Source: Bin87 sp963692995 (GTDB lineage Bacteria; Chloroflexota; Dehalococcoidia; Lucifugimonadales; UBA3495). From it: 64,000 bases of DNA. Within the stretch, counting starts at the first letter, position 1. Each line of letters begins with the position of its first letter. The translations under genes and the position numbers were made by a program. The stretch spans positions 2,852,001 through 2,916,000 of the forward strand of contig OY843611.1 of assembly GCA_963692995.1 (NCBI GenBank), written 5' to 3'. Below are positions 9,538 to 18,723 of the stretch, one piece after another. The notes below the pieces were generated by a model. That model saw only the letters and a program-made list of their open reading frames with translations. It was not told the origin of the DNA and searched no databases.

Positions 9538-10269
9538 ATGGCCGCGTCCAAGATCGAGTGGACCGACGCCACCTGGAACCCGGTCACCGGCTGCAACAAG
9601 ATCAGCCCCGGCTGCCAGCGCTGCTACGCCGAGCGAATGGCAAAGCGGCTCCAGGCCATGGGCGTCGCCAAGTATCGCAACGGCTTTGCCGTAACCCTGC
9701 ATCCCGACACGCTGGCAATGCCCTGGCGCTGGCGCAGGCCCCGTTCCATTTTCGTCAACTCCATGAGCGACCTGTTTCATCGGGCAGTGCCGGATGAGTT
9801 CATCGCGGCGGTGTTTGATGTAATGACCCGCGCCGATTGGCACCGTTACCAGGTACTGACCAAGCGGCCGGAGCGCGTTGCCAGTCTCAACTCACGCCTG
9901 CCCTGGCCGGCGCAAGTCGGGCTGGGCGTCAGCGTGGAGAACGGGAAGTACGCCCATCGCATAGACCTTCTCCGCGAGACCGGCGCCGCCGTCAAGTTCC
10001 TGTCGCTGGAACCGCTGCTCGGCCCCTTGCCCAATCTGAATCTGGCCGGAATCCATTGGGTTATCGTGGGCGGCGAATCGGGGCCGGGAGCGCGGGAGAT
10101 GTCGCCGGAGTGGGCGCGGGACATCCGCGACCAGTGCCTTGACGCTGGCGTGCCTTTTCATTTCAAGCAGTGGGGCGGAGTATTCAAGAAGCGGAACGGT
10201 CGGGAGCTGGACGGGCGGACCTGGGACGAGATGCCGGCGGGATGGGCCGAACTGCCGGGCCGGAACTGA
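9538..10269 (+). CDS. DUF5131 (phage Gp37/Gp68) family protein
   Basis: 243 aa; starts SKIEWTDATWNPVTGCNKIS, the signature of the phage Gp37/Gp68 family. Cys19, Cys26 and Cys29 form a C-x6-C-x2-C cluster (GCQRCYAERMA) that could bind a metal or iron-sulphur cluster. Later family blocks are visible: SIFVNSMSDLFH, YQVLTKRPER, LGVSVEN, FLSLEPLLGP, WVIVGGESGPGAR and FHFKQWGG. The biochemical role is unsettled; members occur in phages, plasmids and genomic islands. AAGCAGGAG precedes the ATG. Full length. Confidence 0.9.
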   Translation: MAASKIEWTDATWNPVTGCNKISPGCQRCYAERMAKRLQAMGVAKYRNGFAVTLHPDTLAMPWRWRRPRSIFVNSMSDLFHRAVPDEFIAAVFDVMTRADWHRYQVLTKRPERVASLNSRLPWPAQVGLGVSVENGKYAHRIDLLRETGAAVKFLSLEPLLGPLPNLNLAGIHWVIVGGESGPGAREMSPEWARDIRDQCLDAGVPFHFKQWGGVFKKRNGRELDGRTWDEMPAGWAELPGRN

Positions 10270-10304
10270 CCCCGGCGTTGCCGGCGTTGCAACAGCGGCG
10301 TCGG

Positions 10305-10311
10305 GTTATCT
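10305..10311 (+). promoter_or_regulatory. GTTATCT motif
   Basis: GTTATCT preceded by GTCGG, 31 nt before the ATG at 10343. One of a set of identical upstream motifs in this window. Confidence 0.35.
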
Positions 10312-10342
10312 GTCTGAACAAAATGCCAGGAGGTGCATTGTT

Positions 10343-11596
10343 ATGTTCAGACGATACCAAATGCCGGCGGCGCTGGTCGCCGGCGGCCTTATGACGGCGG
10401 CCCTGGCCGTCGGCCTACTGTCGGCGACCGGCAGCGGAGCGCCACCGGCCACCGCCGCCACCGCCGGCCTGCCGTCGGCAACGCACCGCGAAGCGCCCCC
10501 CGTCGCCGACGCAGAGTGCAACTACACGCCATCGCGGTTCCGCTACCGCCGGCAAGAGGGCAACAAGGTCAGGCTAACCTGGTCGATAAACGCCGACTGT
10601 CCGGCAGACTATTTCCGCATCTCAATACGCCCGGACACGGGAGACGGGGAGTTCAACACCCATCGCAGTTACCTTGTACATAGCCAAAGCAATCCGGAAA
10701 AAGAAACAACCTACATCCTGAAGGGCGTTCGCTACGGCGTGGACTCCGCCATGGGTCGCTCCATCAAAGTCCCCGGAAAAGAGCCGTGCGTTCATCTGCC
10801 CAGGCGTTTCAACAACGACCCGCAAAACGGCGCAATCCGGCTCACCTGGTCGTATCGAAGCGACTGCCGGGCCGATTCCTACATCGTTTTGCGAATAACG
10901 GACGATGGAAACAGTCCCGATGACCAGGTAGAGATTAGCGGCGCTACCACCTACCTGGACCGAAGCGCCCCGGCGACCGGGCCGTTGTCCTATCGGCTGA
11001 TCAGTGTCCGCAACGGGAAGGAGTCCGGCCAGCGACTGCAAACGACCGTGCGCAGCGGCGGCCAGTCGAACAGCGAGTCGCCGCCGGGCAACAGCGGGGA
11101 GCCGCCCAGCAACAGCGGGGAGCCGCCGGGCAACCGCGGGGAGCCGCTGGCCGGCGAACCCGGCTGCGATCACACTCCCCGCCGGTTCCGGCGGGCGTCG
11201 CCGCAAGACGACCGCAGCCGGATCAATCTGACCTGGGAGGTGAACGAGGATTGTCCGGCGCAGTATTACACCGTGGAATATCTGCCGGACCGGGGCCGGT
11301 GGGAATTGCTGACTACCTACGGCAACTCCCTTCAGCACGAGAACCCGCGCCCCGAAGTGGGAAGCCGGTACATACTGAATAGCTACCGCGACGGCAAGCG
11401 AGGAAACGCTCAAACGATAACCGTGCCGTCCCAGGCGCCGTCCCAGTCGGGAAGATCGCCGTCCGACGGGACGGTATCCCGCCCGGAGCCGACGCTGATC
11501 TGCCACTACCGACTGGGCGGAACAACGCGCCAAATTGCCGGGCTGTCCGTTTGCAGCCTGGCCGAGATCAAGGCGGCCTTGGGCTGGACTAACTAG
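10343..11596 (+). CDS. Secreted protein with three Cys-bracketed FN3-like modules
   Basis: 417 aa. The ATG at 10343 is chosen for its AGGAGGTG site and because it opens a signal peptide (ALVAGGLMTAALAVGLLSA). Three modules start C-x-[HY]-[TL]-P-x-R-F and have a second Cys after the LTW strand (near residues 55-75, 150-175 and 275-300), consistent with disulphide-stapled fibronectin-type folds. A Pro/Gly linker with tandem PPGNSGE-like repeats separates modules 2 and 3. A short Cys-containing tail (CHYRLGGTT) follows a Ser/Pro linker. Probably extracellular, function unknown; it belongs with the neighbouring secreted LRR and Thr/Pro-lipoprotein genes. Confidence 0.8.
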   Translation: MFRRYQMPAALVAGGLMTAALAVGLLSATGSGAPPATAATAGLPSATHREAPPVADAECNYTPSRFRYRRQEGNKVRLTWSINADCPADYFRISIRPDTGDGEFNTHRSYLVHSQSNPEKETTYILKGVRYGVDSAMGRSIKVPGKEPCVHLPRRFNNDPQNGAIRLTWSYRSDCRADSYIVLRITDDGNSPDDQVEISGATTYLDRSAPATGPLSYRLISVRNGKESGQRLQTTVRSGGQSNSESPPGNSGEPPSNSGEPPGNRGEPLAGEPGCDHTPRRFRRASPQDDRSRINLTWEVNEDCPAQYYTVEYLPDRGRWELLTTYGNSLQHENPRPEVGSRYILNSYRDGKRGNAQTITVPSQAPSQSGRSPSDGTVSRPEPTLICHYRLGGTTRQIAGLSVCSLAEIKAALGWTN

Positions 11597-11758
11597 GCCG
11601 CTGGCGCCGGCCTGATCCGGCGGCGGCGCCGGTCAGCCCTGTCGCAGTCGCGGCGGGGCTGATTTCTTGATTGCCGTCGGGATCGGCGCGGCCGACGGCC
11701 GGCCAGAAATTTGAACAATCGTCGTTGCTCCCCTAATATTATCCCCGGAGGATTTGCC

Positions 11759-12373
11759 ATGTTTCGCGTCCGATTCCCTCGCCCTAGCTTCCTGCTCATT
11801 GGCGGCGTCATTGCCGTCGCGCTGGGCGCCGCCGGCTGCACGACCCCGGCGGAGCCGCTGGCGCGTCCGCTGCCCACCGCGGCCAGCGCGACGGCGGCGG
11901 CGCCGACGGAGCCAGCGGCGACCCGTGCGGCGACCATTGCGCCGACGGCGACTGCGGTTCCCCGGCCCACCATCACGGCCACACCGGAACCTACGACGGA
12001 ACCCATGCCGGAGCCACCGCCCACGGCCACGCCGGAACCGCCGACGCCCACACCGGAGCCGCCACCCACGGCCACGCCGGAACCGCCGGCGCGCCTGACC
12101 GCCGACTGGACGGACGAACCGGGCGTAGTGGCGGTAAGCTGGCCCCCGGAGCCGAACTTGGCAGAATACCGGCTCAGCGTCTTTGCTCATTCCGCAGACG
12201 GCATCACCCTGCTGACCGTGCTGCCGGTAGCGCCGGATCGCCACCGGACGCTGGTAACGGAACTGGACGACGCTAAGGCGCACAGTTTTCTGCTGGAAGG
12301 CGCCGGGCTAAACGCCGACGGCGCGACGATCCGATTCCTGGGGTTGCCGACGCTCATTGAGCCGCGGGGCTGA
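11759..12373 (+). CDS. Pro/Thr-rich lipoprotein
   Basis: 204 aa. The ATG at 11759 follows a GGAGG site. Signal peptide with lipobox LGAAGC (Cys about residue 25). Residues about 30-118 are an extended Pro/Thr/Glu linker with repeated TATPEPP units. The last about 85 residues form a compact beta-rich domain (LTADWTDEPGVVAVSWPPEP) resembling half of an FN3 fold. Long TPEP linkers after lipoboxes are common in Chloroflexota envelope proteins. Role unknown; likely a tethered ligand-binding domain. Confidence 0.8.
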   Translation: MFRVRFPRPSFLLIGGVIAVALGAAGCTTPAEPLARPLPTAASATAAAPTEPAATRAATIAPTATAVPRPTITATPEPTTEPMPEPPPTATPEPPTPTPEPPPTATPEPPARLTADWTDEPGVVAVSWPPEPNLAEYRLSVFAHSADGITLLTVLPVAPDRHRTLVTELDDAKAHSFLLEGAGLNADGATIRFLGLPTLIEPRG

Positions 12374-12547
12374 CGGTAGCTGACGCGAATCCCCTGTACT
12401 ATCAACCTGCACAATCGCTTGCTACAATCGCCGCGCCTAGCCTGGTGTGGCGAGGCGGTCATACGTGGCAACTCAACCAGTCGGCAAAAAATCTGATCCT
12501 AACCGGCCCAGATAGCGGAGGCGGCGCGGGCATCGCCGACGCCCTGC

Positions 12548-12660
12548 ATTAGTTGACTGCCTGGGCCAGCCGGTGATCCGGCAGTTTCACGCATCCGGCA
12601 ATCGGCTGCTGTACATGGGCGTATGACGGCGCCAGAGCTGCAACCGGATAGCCCCGGCCA
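12548..12660 (+). pseudogene. Decayed zinc-ribbon microprotein
   Basis: The plus strand reads LGQPVIRQFHASGNR, then LLYMG and a stop, closely matching the microprotein at 57974-58192 (LGKPVIRQFHASGNR). The downstream Cys-containing part is still recognisable in DNA but interrupted by stops and lacks its first Cys. This is a remnant of the small-gene family found at 58-63 kb. The rest of the 12374-12792 interval shows no other gene. Confidence 0.65.
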
Positions 12661-12692
12661 AGTAGTAACCAGCACCGGCGGCACGCTAACAC

Positions 12693-12721
12693 CCCCGCGA
12701 CCCTAGAGCCGCGGGGGTTTC
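12693..12721 (+). terminator. Hairpin with short T run
   Basis: CCCCCGCG (12693-12700) pairs with CGCGGGGG (12711-12718), followed by TTT. It lies before the coiled-coil gene and after the microprotein remnant. Confidence 0.5.
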
Positions 12722-12792
12722 AAAGTCAAACCGGAACCAACTAGCCCACTCCGGTCTCATTGAGATAGAATTAATACCCAGGAGACCGCATA

Positions 12793-13800
12793 ATGACCAC
12801 CCCCCAACTCGAAGAGCAATTCCTCCACTTGCTGGAAACCAACTCCGGTTTCCGGGAGCGGGTTCGCCAGCAGCTACTGGGAGCTGAAATTCTGGAGTTG
12901 CCGGCCCGGTTAGCCGAACTGGCCCAAACCGTAGCATCCCTGGCTCAAACCGTCCACGAGTTCATCGCCGAGCAGCGCCAAATCAACGCCCAGCAAGCGG
13001 AGCATAACGCCCGCATGGATGCCTTCGTCACCCAGCAGGTGGAGCATAACGCCCGCATGGATGCCTTCGTCACCCAGCAGGGGCAAGTCAACGCACAGCA
13101 GGCAGAGCATAACGCCCGCATGGATGCCTTCGTCACCCAGCAGGGGCAAGTCAACGCACAGCAGGCAGAGCATAACGCCCGCATGGATGCCTTCGTCGCC
13201 GAGCAGCGGCAAGTCAACGCCACCGTAGAACGGATGCGTGGCGACGTGGACCTGATGCGTGGCGACGTGGACCTGGTGCGCGGCGACCTGGACCTGGTGC
13301 GCGGCGACCTGGACCAGGTGCGCGGCGACCTGGACCAGGTACGCAACGACGTGGGCCGGATGCGTGGCGACCTGGGCCGACTACGCGGCGACGGCTACGA
13401 ACACTTCTGCGTCGCCAACCTCCGGGCCATCCTCGATGGATACCTGGACTGGCCCAACCTGGCCGACCGCGACTGGATCAACAACCTGCTGTACGCGGCC
13501 CGGCAAGCACAGCGCATTACCCGCGCCGAACTAATCGACGGCTACAACCCGGACATCATCGCCCAGACCGGCGACGACACCCCGCCGGCCGAGTTCGCCG
13601 TCATCGAGACTTCCATAACCTGCAACGAGGACGACGTGGGCAAGGCCGCCCGGCGGGCCGAACTGATCAGCCGGGTAACCGGCGTACCCGCCAGCCCCTA
13701 CCTGGTGACCCATTACGCGCCGGCTCCCGCCGTGCAGCAGGCGGCCCACCGGCTGAGCGTAACGCTGGTGCAGCTGGAATCGGAGAGGCACGGCGCCTGA
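12793..13800 (+). CDS. Coiled-coil protein with PD-(D/E)XK-like C-terminal domain
   Basis: 335 aa; ATG after CCAGGAGACCGCATA. Residues about 1-55 form an amphipathic helical lead. Residues about 56-145 contain near-identical 21-residue repeats ending in AEHNARMDAFVTQQ. Residues about 145-200 are heptads of the type VRGDLDL. The C-terminal about 130 residues are globular: GYNPDIIAQTGDD followed by FAVIETSITCNEDDVGKA and YLVTHYAP, arranged as in PD-(D/E)XK nuclease-like domains (Asp, then E-x-S with a basic residue downstream). Proteins built of an N-terminal coiled coil with such a domain are frequent in Chloroflexota and cyanobacteria; nuclease activity is not shown here. Repeat number is likely variable between strains. 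Confidence 0.75.
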   Translation: MTTPQLEEQFLHLLETNSGFRERVRQQLLGAEILELPARLAELAQTVASLAQTVHEFIAEQRQINAQQAEHNARMDAFVTQQVEHNARMDAFVTQQGQVNAQQAEHNARMDAFVTQQGQVNAQQAEHNARMDAFVAEQRQVNATVERMRGDVDLMRGDVDLVRGDLDLVRGDLDQVRGDLDQVRNDVGRMRGDLGRLRGDGYEHFCVANLRAILDGYLDWPNLADRDWINNLLYAARQAQRITRAELIDGYNPDIIAQTGDDTPPAEFAVIETSITCNEDDVGKAARRAELISRVTGVPASPYLVTHYAPAPAVQQAAHRLSVTLVQLESERHGA

Positions 13801-13841
13801 ACGCCGGGCCGCGGAACGATTTAGGCCGGAACCGAGACTAG

Positions 13842-14267
13842 CTACCCCTGCCCCGCTGCTTCGGGCGCGGACTCCAGACCACCCACCAACGGCCCCGCGT
13901 CGCCGACCCGGACCAACCCGGACGCGCCATCCTCGCGCTGACGAGCCTCGAGGATTCCGACGCAGCGCCGGAGCGCCACCAGCGCCTGAATGTTCGGCCA
14001 CTCGGTGACCAAGTTATTGAACATCACCGAGTTGGGGGAGTCGCCCTTCCAGTCATAGTGGTTATAGAGAAGGCGCGCCAGCCGCTCCACCGCCTCGGCG
14101 TTGCTGCCCATCGCCCGGCAAACATCCGCCGCTCCCTCGACGCCGCGGCCATCTTCACCTTCCCGGCTCAAGTGATACGCCATGCGGCAAGCGCCTTCCC
14201 AGGCCGTCATTTCCCCCAGCCGGGGGCGACGCTCCGGGCCGTATTCATCCAATGACAGCAGCTTCAC
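13842..14267 (-). pseudogene. C-terminal fragment of DUF1156 (methylase-like) protein
   Basis: Open frame of 141 codons beginning KLLSLDEYGPERRPRL and containing TAWEGACRMAYHL, AEAVERLARLLYNHYD and FNNLVTEWPNIQAL. This order matches the extreme C-terminus of DUF1156 proteins (adenine-methylase-like). A stop codon sits directly before the GTG at 14267, and the roughly 800-residue catalytic part is absent. The break abuts the inverted-repeat module, so the gene was probably cut by that rearrangement. Confidence 0.65.
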
Positions 14268-14477
14268 TTACGACGAACGGCGGGACACGGTTCTCACCGC
14301 ATAGTACCGACTGCGCCAAGTCGTGACGGAGCGGCGCAGGATGTACGAGGCCAACTGGGTTTTGGAACTGCGCCAGCGCGCAATCGCCAACTGACAGGCG
14401 GTTATCGCTGCCGCGTTGCGCCGCCGCCAAAATTAGCAGAGCAGCCATTACAGCAATGGCCGATTGAGGAGTAAGCA

Positions 14478-14726
14478 ATGACCCCCACAAACGAGCGCGA
14501 GCGCATCGCGGCATTGCGGGAACGGCAGCAGCAGTATTACGACAGCATCCGGACGCTGCTGCACTCGCTGGCCGACGTGGACGTGGAACTGATTCTGCAA
14601 GACGGAGAATTGTACCTGTTGTACGACTGGCTGAACGCTGACGGAACGTTCACCCAGCGCCGACAGCTGGTTGGAAAGCGAGTTCAGCGGATTGGAGCGG
14701 CAGCTCAGGCAACGTCGGGTTGCTGA
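14478..14726 (+). CDS. Small helical protein A
   Basis: 82 aa, no recognised family. The ATG follows GAGGAGTAAGC. The N-terminus is a charged helix (ERERIAALRERQQQYYDSI), followed by a short acidic strand-rich part (ELILQDGELYLLYDWLNADG) and a basic tail. First gene of a small operon with B, 10 bp downstream. A damaged copy without a start lies at 57612-57822 and a more distant remnant at 61682-61822, so this is the only intact copy in the window. Confidence 0.6.
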   Translation: MTPTNERERIAALRERQQQYYDSIRTLLHSLADVDVELILQDGELYLLYDWLNADGTFTQRRQLVGKRVQRIGAAAQATSGC

Positions 14727-14736
14727 GGAGTAAGGA

Positions 14737-15021
14737 ATGAGCATATACGTGTGGGAGAGCGCCCCGGCGGGCATTGCGCTGGCGGGGATTTGCTACACCG
14801 ACGAAGGGCGGATGTGGGTCGATGAGGATGATCCCTGGGCATTGCCCATGGAGTGCTACTGCGCGGAGACGGCGGGCGGCCCCGACGCTTGCATTGGGCC
14901 GGTGTACCGGCTGGAAAGGCGGGGAATATTGATCTATGAGACGGAGGATGGGGAGAGGACGCGGCCGCCGGCGTCGGCGCCGATCCGGCAGGTTGCGGCG
15001 CCGTTGCCAGAGGGAGAGTGA
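14737..15021 (+). CDS. Small hypothetical protein B
   Basis: 94 aa; ATG after GAGGAGTAAGGA. Starts SIYVWESAPAGIALAGICY, then WALPMECYCAETAGGPDACIGP. Its four Cys residues may be structural, but no C-x2-C pair is present. The copy at 57347-57601 is nearly identical but ends ten residues earlier because CAG became TAG. Short spacing and matching ribosome sites suggest co-translation with A. Function unknown. Confidence 0.6.
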   Translation: MSIYVWESAPAGIALAGICYTDEGRMWVDEDDPWALPMECYCAETAGGPDACIGPVYRLERRGILIYETEDGERTRPPASAPIRQVAAPLPEGE

Positions 15022-15203
15022 AGAGGGGGAACCAACCGGGTTGGCAAGGCGGCCGGCCGGAAAGATCCTTGGGTTGCGACATCTAATCAGGCAATCGGAT
15101 CAAATGACGGCGGGCCGGTCGGCGGTTAACGCGAAGGAATTGCCGCGATTGATCGGTATTGCACTGACACTGAACGGGAGCGCTGCGCCCCGCAAGGTGG
15201 AGA

Positions 15204-15683
15204 ATGGCTATGACAATGCGTACTAACCGCTGGAAAGCGGCACAAGATCAGGCGAAAGCGCTAGATCAAAGCGGTCTTTATCTGGCTGGTTACACGGCCC
15301 GGTCGCTGGCTGGCGAGTGCGTTTTCGCCGATTGCCTGCAAGAGCTGCAAAGAGGCGCTTTTGACCACGCCGGGGAAGAGAGTTTGTCCCAATACGCCTT
15401 GTACGCCGTCGCCATGTCGCGCGCCTACACCGCGGCGATTCTGGGGATTGCCGGCATCGCCGGAGCGGACGCGGCAAACGCGCTGTCATTCGCAAACCGG
15501 CGGGCGGCGGCGGCGGAGGAGGAAATCAATTTCGCCCTGGCTACGGACACGGCGCTGGAGGGCGGCTTTCGGCTGGGCGACGCTTACGCGCTAGTGGCCG
15601 GCGCCTATGACGTTGAGCTGGCGGTTCCCGGCGCGTTGTCGGAAAAGGCTGGGCGGCGGCCCGCATCAGTTCAGCGGCGCTGA
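15204..15683 (+). pseudogene. Truncated alanine-rich helical protein C
   Basis: The first about 149 codons match the 252-aa protein at 56376-57134 (YLAGYxARxLAGECVFAD, SQYALYAVAMSRAYTAAI). The frame then crosses the deletion join at 15648-15652 into antisense of D and ends with an unrelated basic tail. The last about 100 residues are lost. An AGGTGGAGA site precedes the ATG, so a truncated product could still be made. Confidence 0.75.
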
Positions 15684-18088
15684 TCCGGTGGGCCGGGTCG
15701 CCGGTGACTTCCACGCAGTCGCGGATCCACCGGGCGGCGCGTTCCCGCGGCGATGGCGCGGCGTCTTCCGGCTCGCGGTACGTCGGCGGCTGCGGCGGGT
15801 CCTTGCGGTCGGTCAGGGCGGCGGCCCGCCGGACCAGCCGGGCCAGCAGGGCTTGCCGGCCGGCCGGTTCCCGGAGCAGGTCGGCGGCGCTGCCCTCGGC
15901 CCGTCCGGGGGGTTGCGGCGGGAAGTGAAAGACGCGCAGGCGTCCGGCCAGTTCGCGGCCGTAGGTATCGAGAAAGGTTTCGTCGAGGGTTTGCTCGCTG
16001 ACCGGGATGAAGAGAGTAGCGGCGGCGGGGCGGGAGACGCCGGCGCGGTCGCCCACGTCGCGCAGGGCGAGGACTTTGCTGCCGTCCAGTCGGCTGAGCA
16101 GGCCGGTGTCCAGGGCGGCGTCCGGCTCCGGGTCGAAGTTGGGCAGGGTAGCGACGCGGGCGTCTTGCACGCCGACCAGCCAGGCTTGGTGGCTGTGGCT
16201 ATAGACTCCGCCGCTGGCGCGGGGCCGGAGCAGGGCGTCGGGGTGCAGGGACATGGCGTAGCCGCGGCTGCGGAAGTCGCCGAGGACGGCGGTTACGGCG
16301 GCGGACAGCAGGCTGCGGGCGGAGTTAGGCGGGCCGGCCAGCAGAACGATTTGTCCGGCCGGCTGTCCGCCGAGAGCGAAGGCGAAGGTATCCAACAGGC
16401 CGTCGGCTTCCTGGGCGGGCAGCAGTTCCAGCAGACGATCCAGGGTGGGATGAACGGCGTCGGGGTGGTAATCGTCGGGAATGCGGCGGGTAACGCGGCG
16501 GGCCCGGGCGGCGTCGCCGGTGAGGAGTTCTCCGGTTTGCAAATTGATCACGCCGTTGCGGGCGCCCAGGCTGGCGTCGTCCTGATCCAGGGCGTCCGCG
16601 GAGCTGACCAGGAGTTGCGCGGGAAGGGCGCCCGCGGCGGCCAGGCTGTGATAGACGGCGCCGGCGGAGGCGAGGGCGCGGTCTTGGGCGGCGGCGTTTT
16701 CGCAGGACTGCGCCCAGTTTTTGACTTGCCGGGCGTAGGCGGGCTTGACTCGTCCGGCGTCGGCGGCTTCTTGCGCCGCGGCGGCCCAGTGGTAGGCGGC
16801 GGCGCGGACGCGGTAGCGGAGTTCGCCGGTATCGGCGCGCCAGACGCCGGTGTCGTCGCTGACCAGGAGTTGGTCGGGGGAGCCGGCGGCGGCGGCGGCG
16901 GCGAAGAGGAGACCGCTGCCCTGGTCGGCGCAGAGCATGCGGAGCATGGTGCCGTCGCAGGTGGGCTTTTCGCCTTGCAGGCTGGCGGAGTTGAGGAGAT
17001 CGGAGGGTAGCGGCTGCATATAGGGATCGTCCTTTTCCACTGGGGGATCGGCGGTGGCGGCGCGCTGGATCAGGAGGCGGACCAGGGCGGCGTCCAGGTC
17101 GGCGGCGTCGCAGCCGACGCTGGCGGTGTCGGCAGGCAGGAAGCGGGCGCATTCGTCGGGGGAGACCATGCGGACGGTGGCGGCGCCGGCGCGGTAGAGG
17201 GCGGCGATGGCGCGTTGGGCGGCGGCCTGGCCGGTGGCGTCGTTATCGGGCCAGACGGTGATATCGCATCCGGCGAAGGGGGAGTAGTCGGCGGTTGCCA
17301 TGGCGGCGGCGCCGGGGAGGCTGGCGGCGACGATGGGGAGGTTGAGCCGGGCGGAGTGGATGGCGGAGTGGATGGCGGCGGCGGCCTTTTCGCCTTCGGC
17401 GAGGATGATGGACTGGGCTGGGGCGTCGGGAAGCCAGCGGCGGGGTTGCAGACCGGCCAGGGAGCCTTTGCCGGACCAGCGGGACTTGGATTTGCCGGAT
17501 TTGGCGGTTTCGGGAAAAGCGCGGATAATGCGGCGGGAGCCGGCGCCGGTGGCGTAATCAGCCCAGGCTTGCCAGGCGGCGCCGGCGGCGGGAGGCAGGG
17601 CGGCGAGCATCCGGGAGTAGGAAAGGGCGCAGGAGCAGAGGCTGGTAAGGATCGGCCAGCCGGAGCGGGGGTCGGACTGGGCCTGAAACCCGGCGGGGTG
17701 GCCGCACTGGGGGCAGGGGTGATTGCCGGGGGCGAAAGAGGGGCCGCCGTTGCTGCCATTGCCGTTGCCGCTGCTGCCGTTGCTACCGTTGCCGCTGCTG
17801 CTGCCGCCGTTGCTACCGTTGCCGTTGCCGCTGCTGCCGCCATTGTTGCGCGAAGAGCGGCGCGGGGCGATGGGCGGAGGAGCCTTGCCTCGGCCGACGG
17901 CGAAGGGCGCCAGGGCGGCTCTGGTATCGTCGGGGTCGCAGCCGTAGTGGCAGTAAAAAATCGTGCGGCCATTTTTGTCCAGGGACAGGCTCAGTCCGGG
18001 GTTATCGGAAAGGGCGCGTTCTCCGCCGCAGAGGTGGGGAATGCGCCAGTCGTTGGCGCCGATCTTGCGGCCGCGGAGCCAGCGGGCG
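15648..18088 (-). pseudogene. Primase-helicase D, truncated at both ends
   Basis: Antisense reading of this span matches 51719-54180, the intact D gene. The left copy keeps the Gly/Ser/Asn linker, zinc ribbon, TOPRIM (EGEK, DND) and SF3-like helicase parts. It has lost the ATG and first about 15 codons (232-bp deletion) and the last about 56 codons (2.5-kb deletion). The frame runs on into antisense of C. An internal ATG at 17610 could only give a protein lacking the zinc ribbon. Best regarded as an inactive relic. Confidence 0.8.
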
Positions 18089-18148
18089 CTGCGGTTCCGA
18101 GGCCGCTCCGGGCCTCCGGCGCGGTTTTCGGGATAGCCGGCGGGTCCT

Positions 18149-18652
18149 TCAGCCGGATCGGGCTGGCCCTTTCCAGAAGAAGCGGGCGGTTTCGCGGACG
18201 GCGCGGGTCAGGCCCCGGTAGAAGTTGCCGGCGTGTCCTTCGGTTTGCCACATGCCCTGACGCAGGGCGGCGCTGCCGCGGAGGCTGCGCCAGCCCTGGG
18301 CGGCGCCGGTTTTCCAACGCGAGCCTCCGGCGTCGGTTGGCTCGGTGAGCAGGGTAGCCAGGTCGCCCAGGTAAATCGGGCGACGCAGCTGCCGCCAGAC
18401 GAAGAGAGCCACGTAGTGGTACAGGCGCAGGCCGCCGAGTTTGACGAGGGCGAGGGCGACGGTGGCCCCGGCGCCCAGGAGGGCCAGTCCCCACTGGATC
18501 AGGGCAATGGTGATCCAGGCGCCCAGCATGAGGCAGATGAAGCCCCAGATCGCCAGGGTAGCCATGACGAACAGCAGTTGCGCCGGCGACAGGCCCAGGG
18601 CGAGCTCATTGCGTCGGTTGAGGAAAGTGGGCGATTCGTGCCAGTAGTCCAT
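18149..18652 (-). CDS. PrgI/TcpE-like membrane protein E (left copy)
   Basis: 167 aa. N-terminus WHESPTFLNRRNELALGLS, then two adjacent membrane segments (about residues 24-48 and 50-75) and a cytoplasmic basic tail. This size and topology resemble the PrgI/VirB3/TcpE group of small inner-membrane proteins of Gram-positive-type conjugation systems; the match is by architecture only. The copy at 50924-51427 differs at only a few residues (HYVAL/HWLAL, RRP/SRP). Divergent from Uma2 gene F. A GTTATCT motif lies 20 nt before the start. Confidence 0.6.
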   Translation of the reverse strand: MDYWHESPTFLNRRNELALGLSPAQLLFVMATLAIWGFICLMLGAWITIALIQWGLALLGAGATVALALVKLGGLRLYHYVALFVWRQLRRPIYLGDLATLLTEPTDAGGSRWKTGAAQGWRSLRGSAALRQGMWQTEGHAGNFYRGLTRAVRETARFFWKGPARSG

Positions 18653-18672
18653 AGTCGGTCGGCGATTTCAAA

Positions 18673-18679
18673 AGATAAC
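18673..18679 (-). promoter_or_regulatory. GTTATCT motif upstream of E
   Basis: AGATAAC on the plus strand, i.e. CGGGTTATCT toward gene E, 20 nt before its ATG at 18652. Confidence 0.35.
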
Positions 18680-18704
18680 CCGTTGCCTTGACGCGGCGGA
18701 CCTT

Positions 18705-18723
18705 CCCGACTATTTTAGTCGGG
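18705..18723. promoter_or_regulatory. 8-bp palindromic hairpin between E and F
   Basis: CCCGACTA-TTT-TAGTCGGG lies between divergent genes E and F and is conserved in the second copy at 50853-50871. It could be an operator or RNA hairpin; it lacks a T tail for termination. Confidence 0.45.

Noticed and set aside
9367..9843. Minus-strand 158-codon frame over the DUF5131 start
   Set aside because: DUF5131 motifs on the plus strand are unambiguous.
14401..14407. GTTATCG upstream of gene A as another GTTATCT site
   Set aside because: Last base differs and it lies in the leader repeat of gene A, so it was not counted.
15607..18348. Long Gly/Ala/Val-rich plus-strand frames opposite D and E (left copy), and the matching minus-strand frames in the right copy
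   Set aside because: Codon-bias shadows of the D and E genes; they persist in the truncated left copy only because no stops arise in GC-rich antisense.
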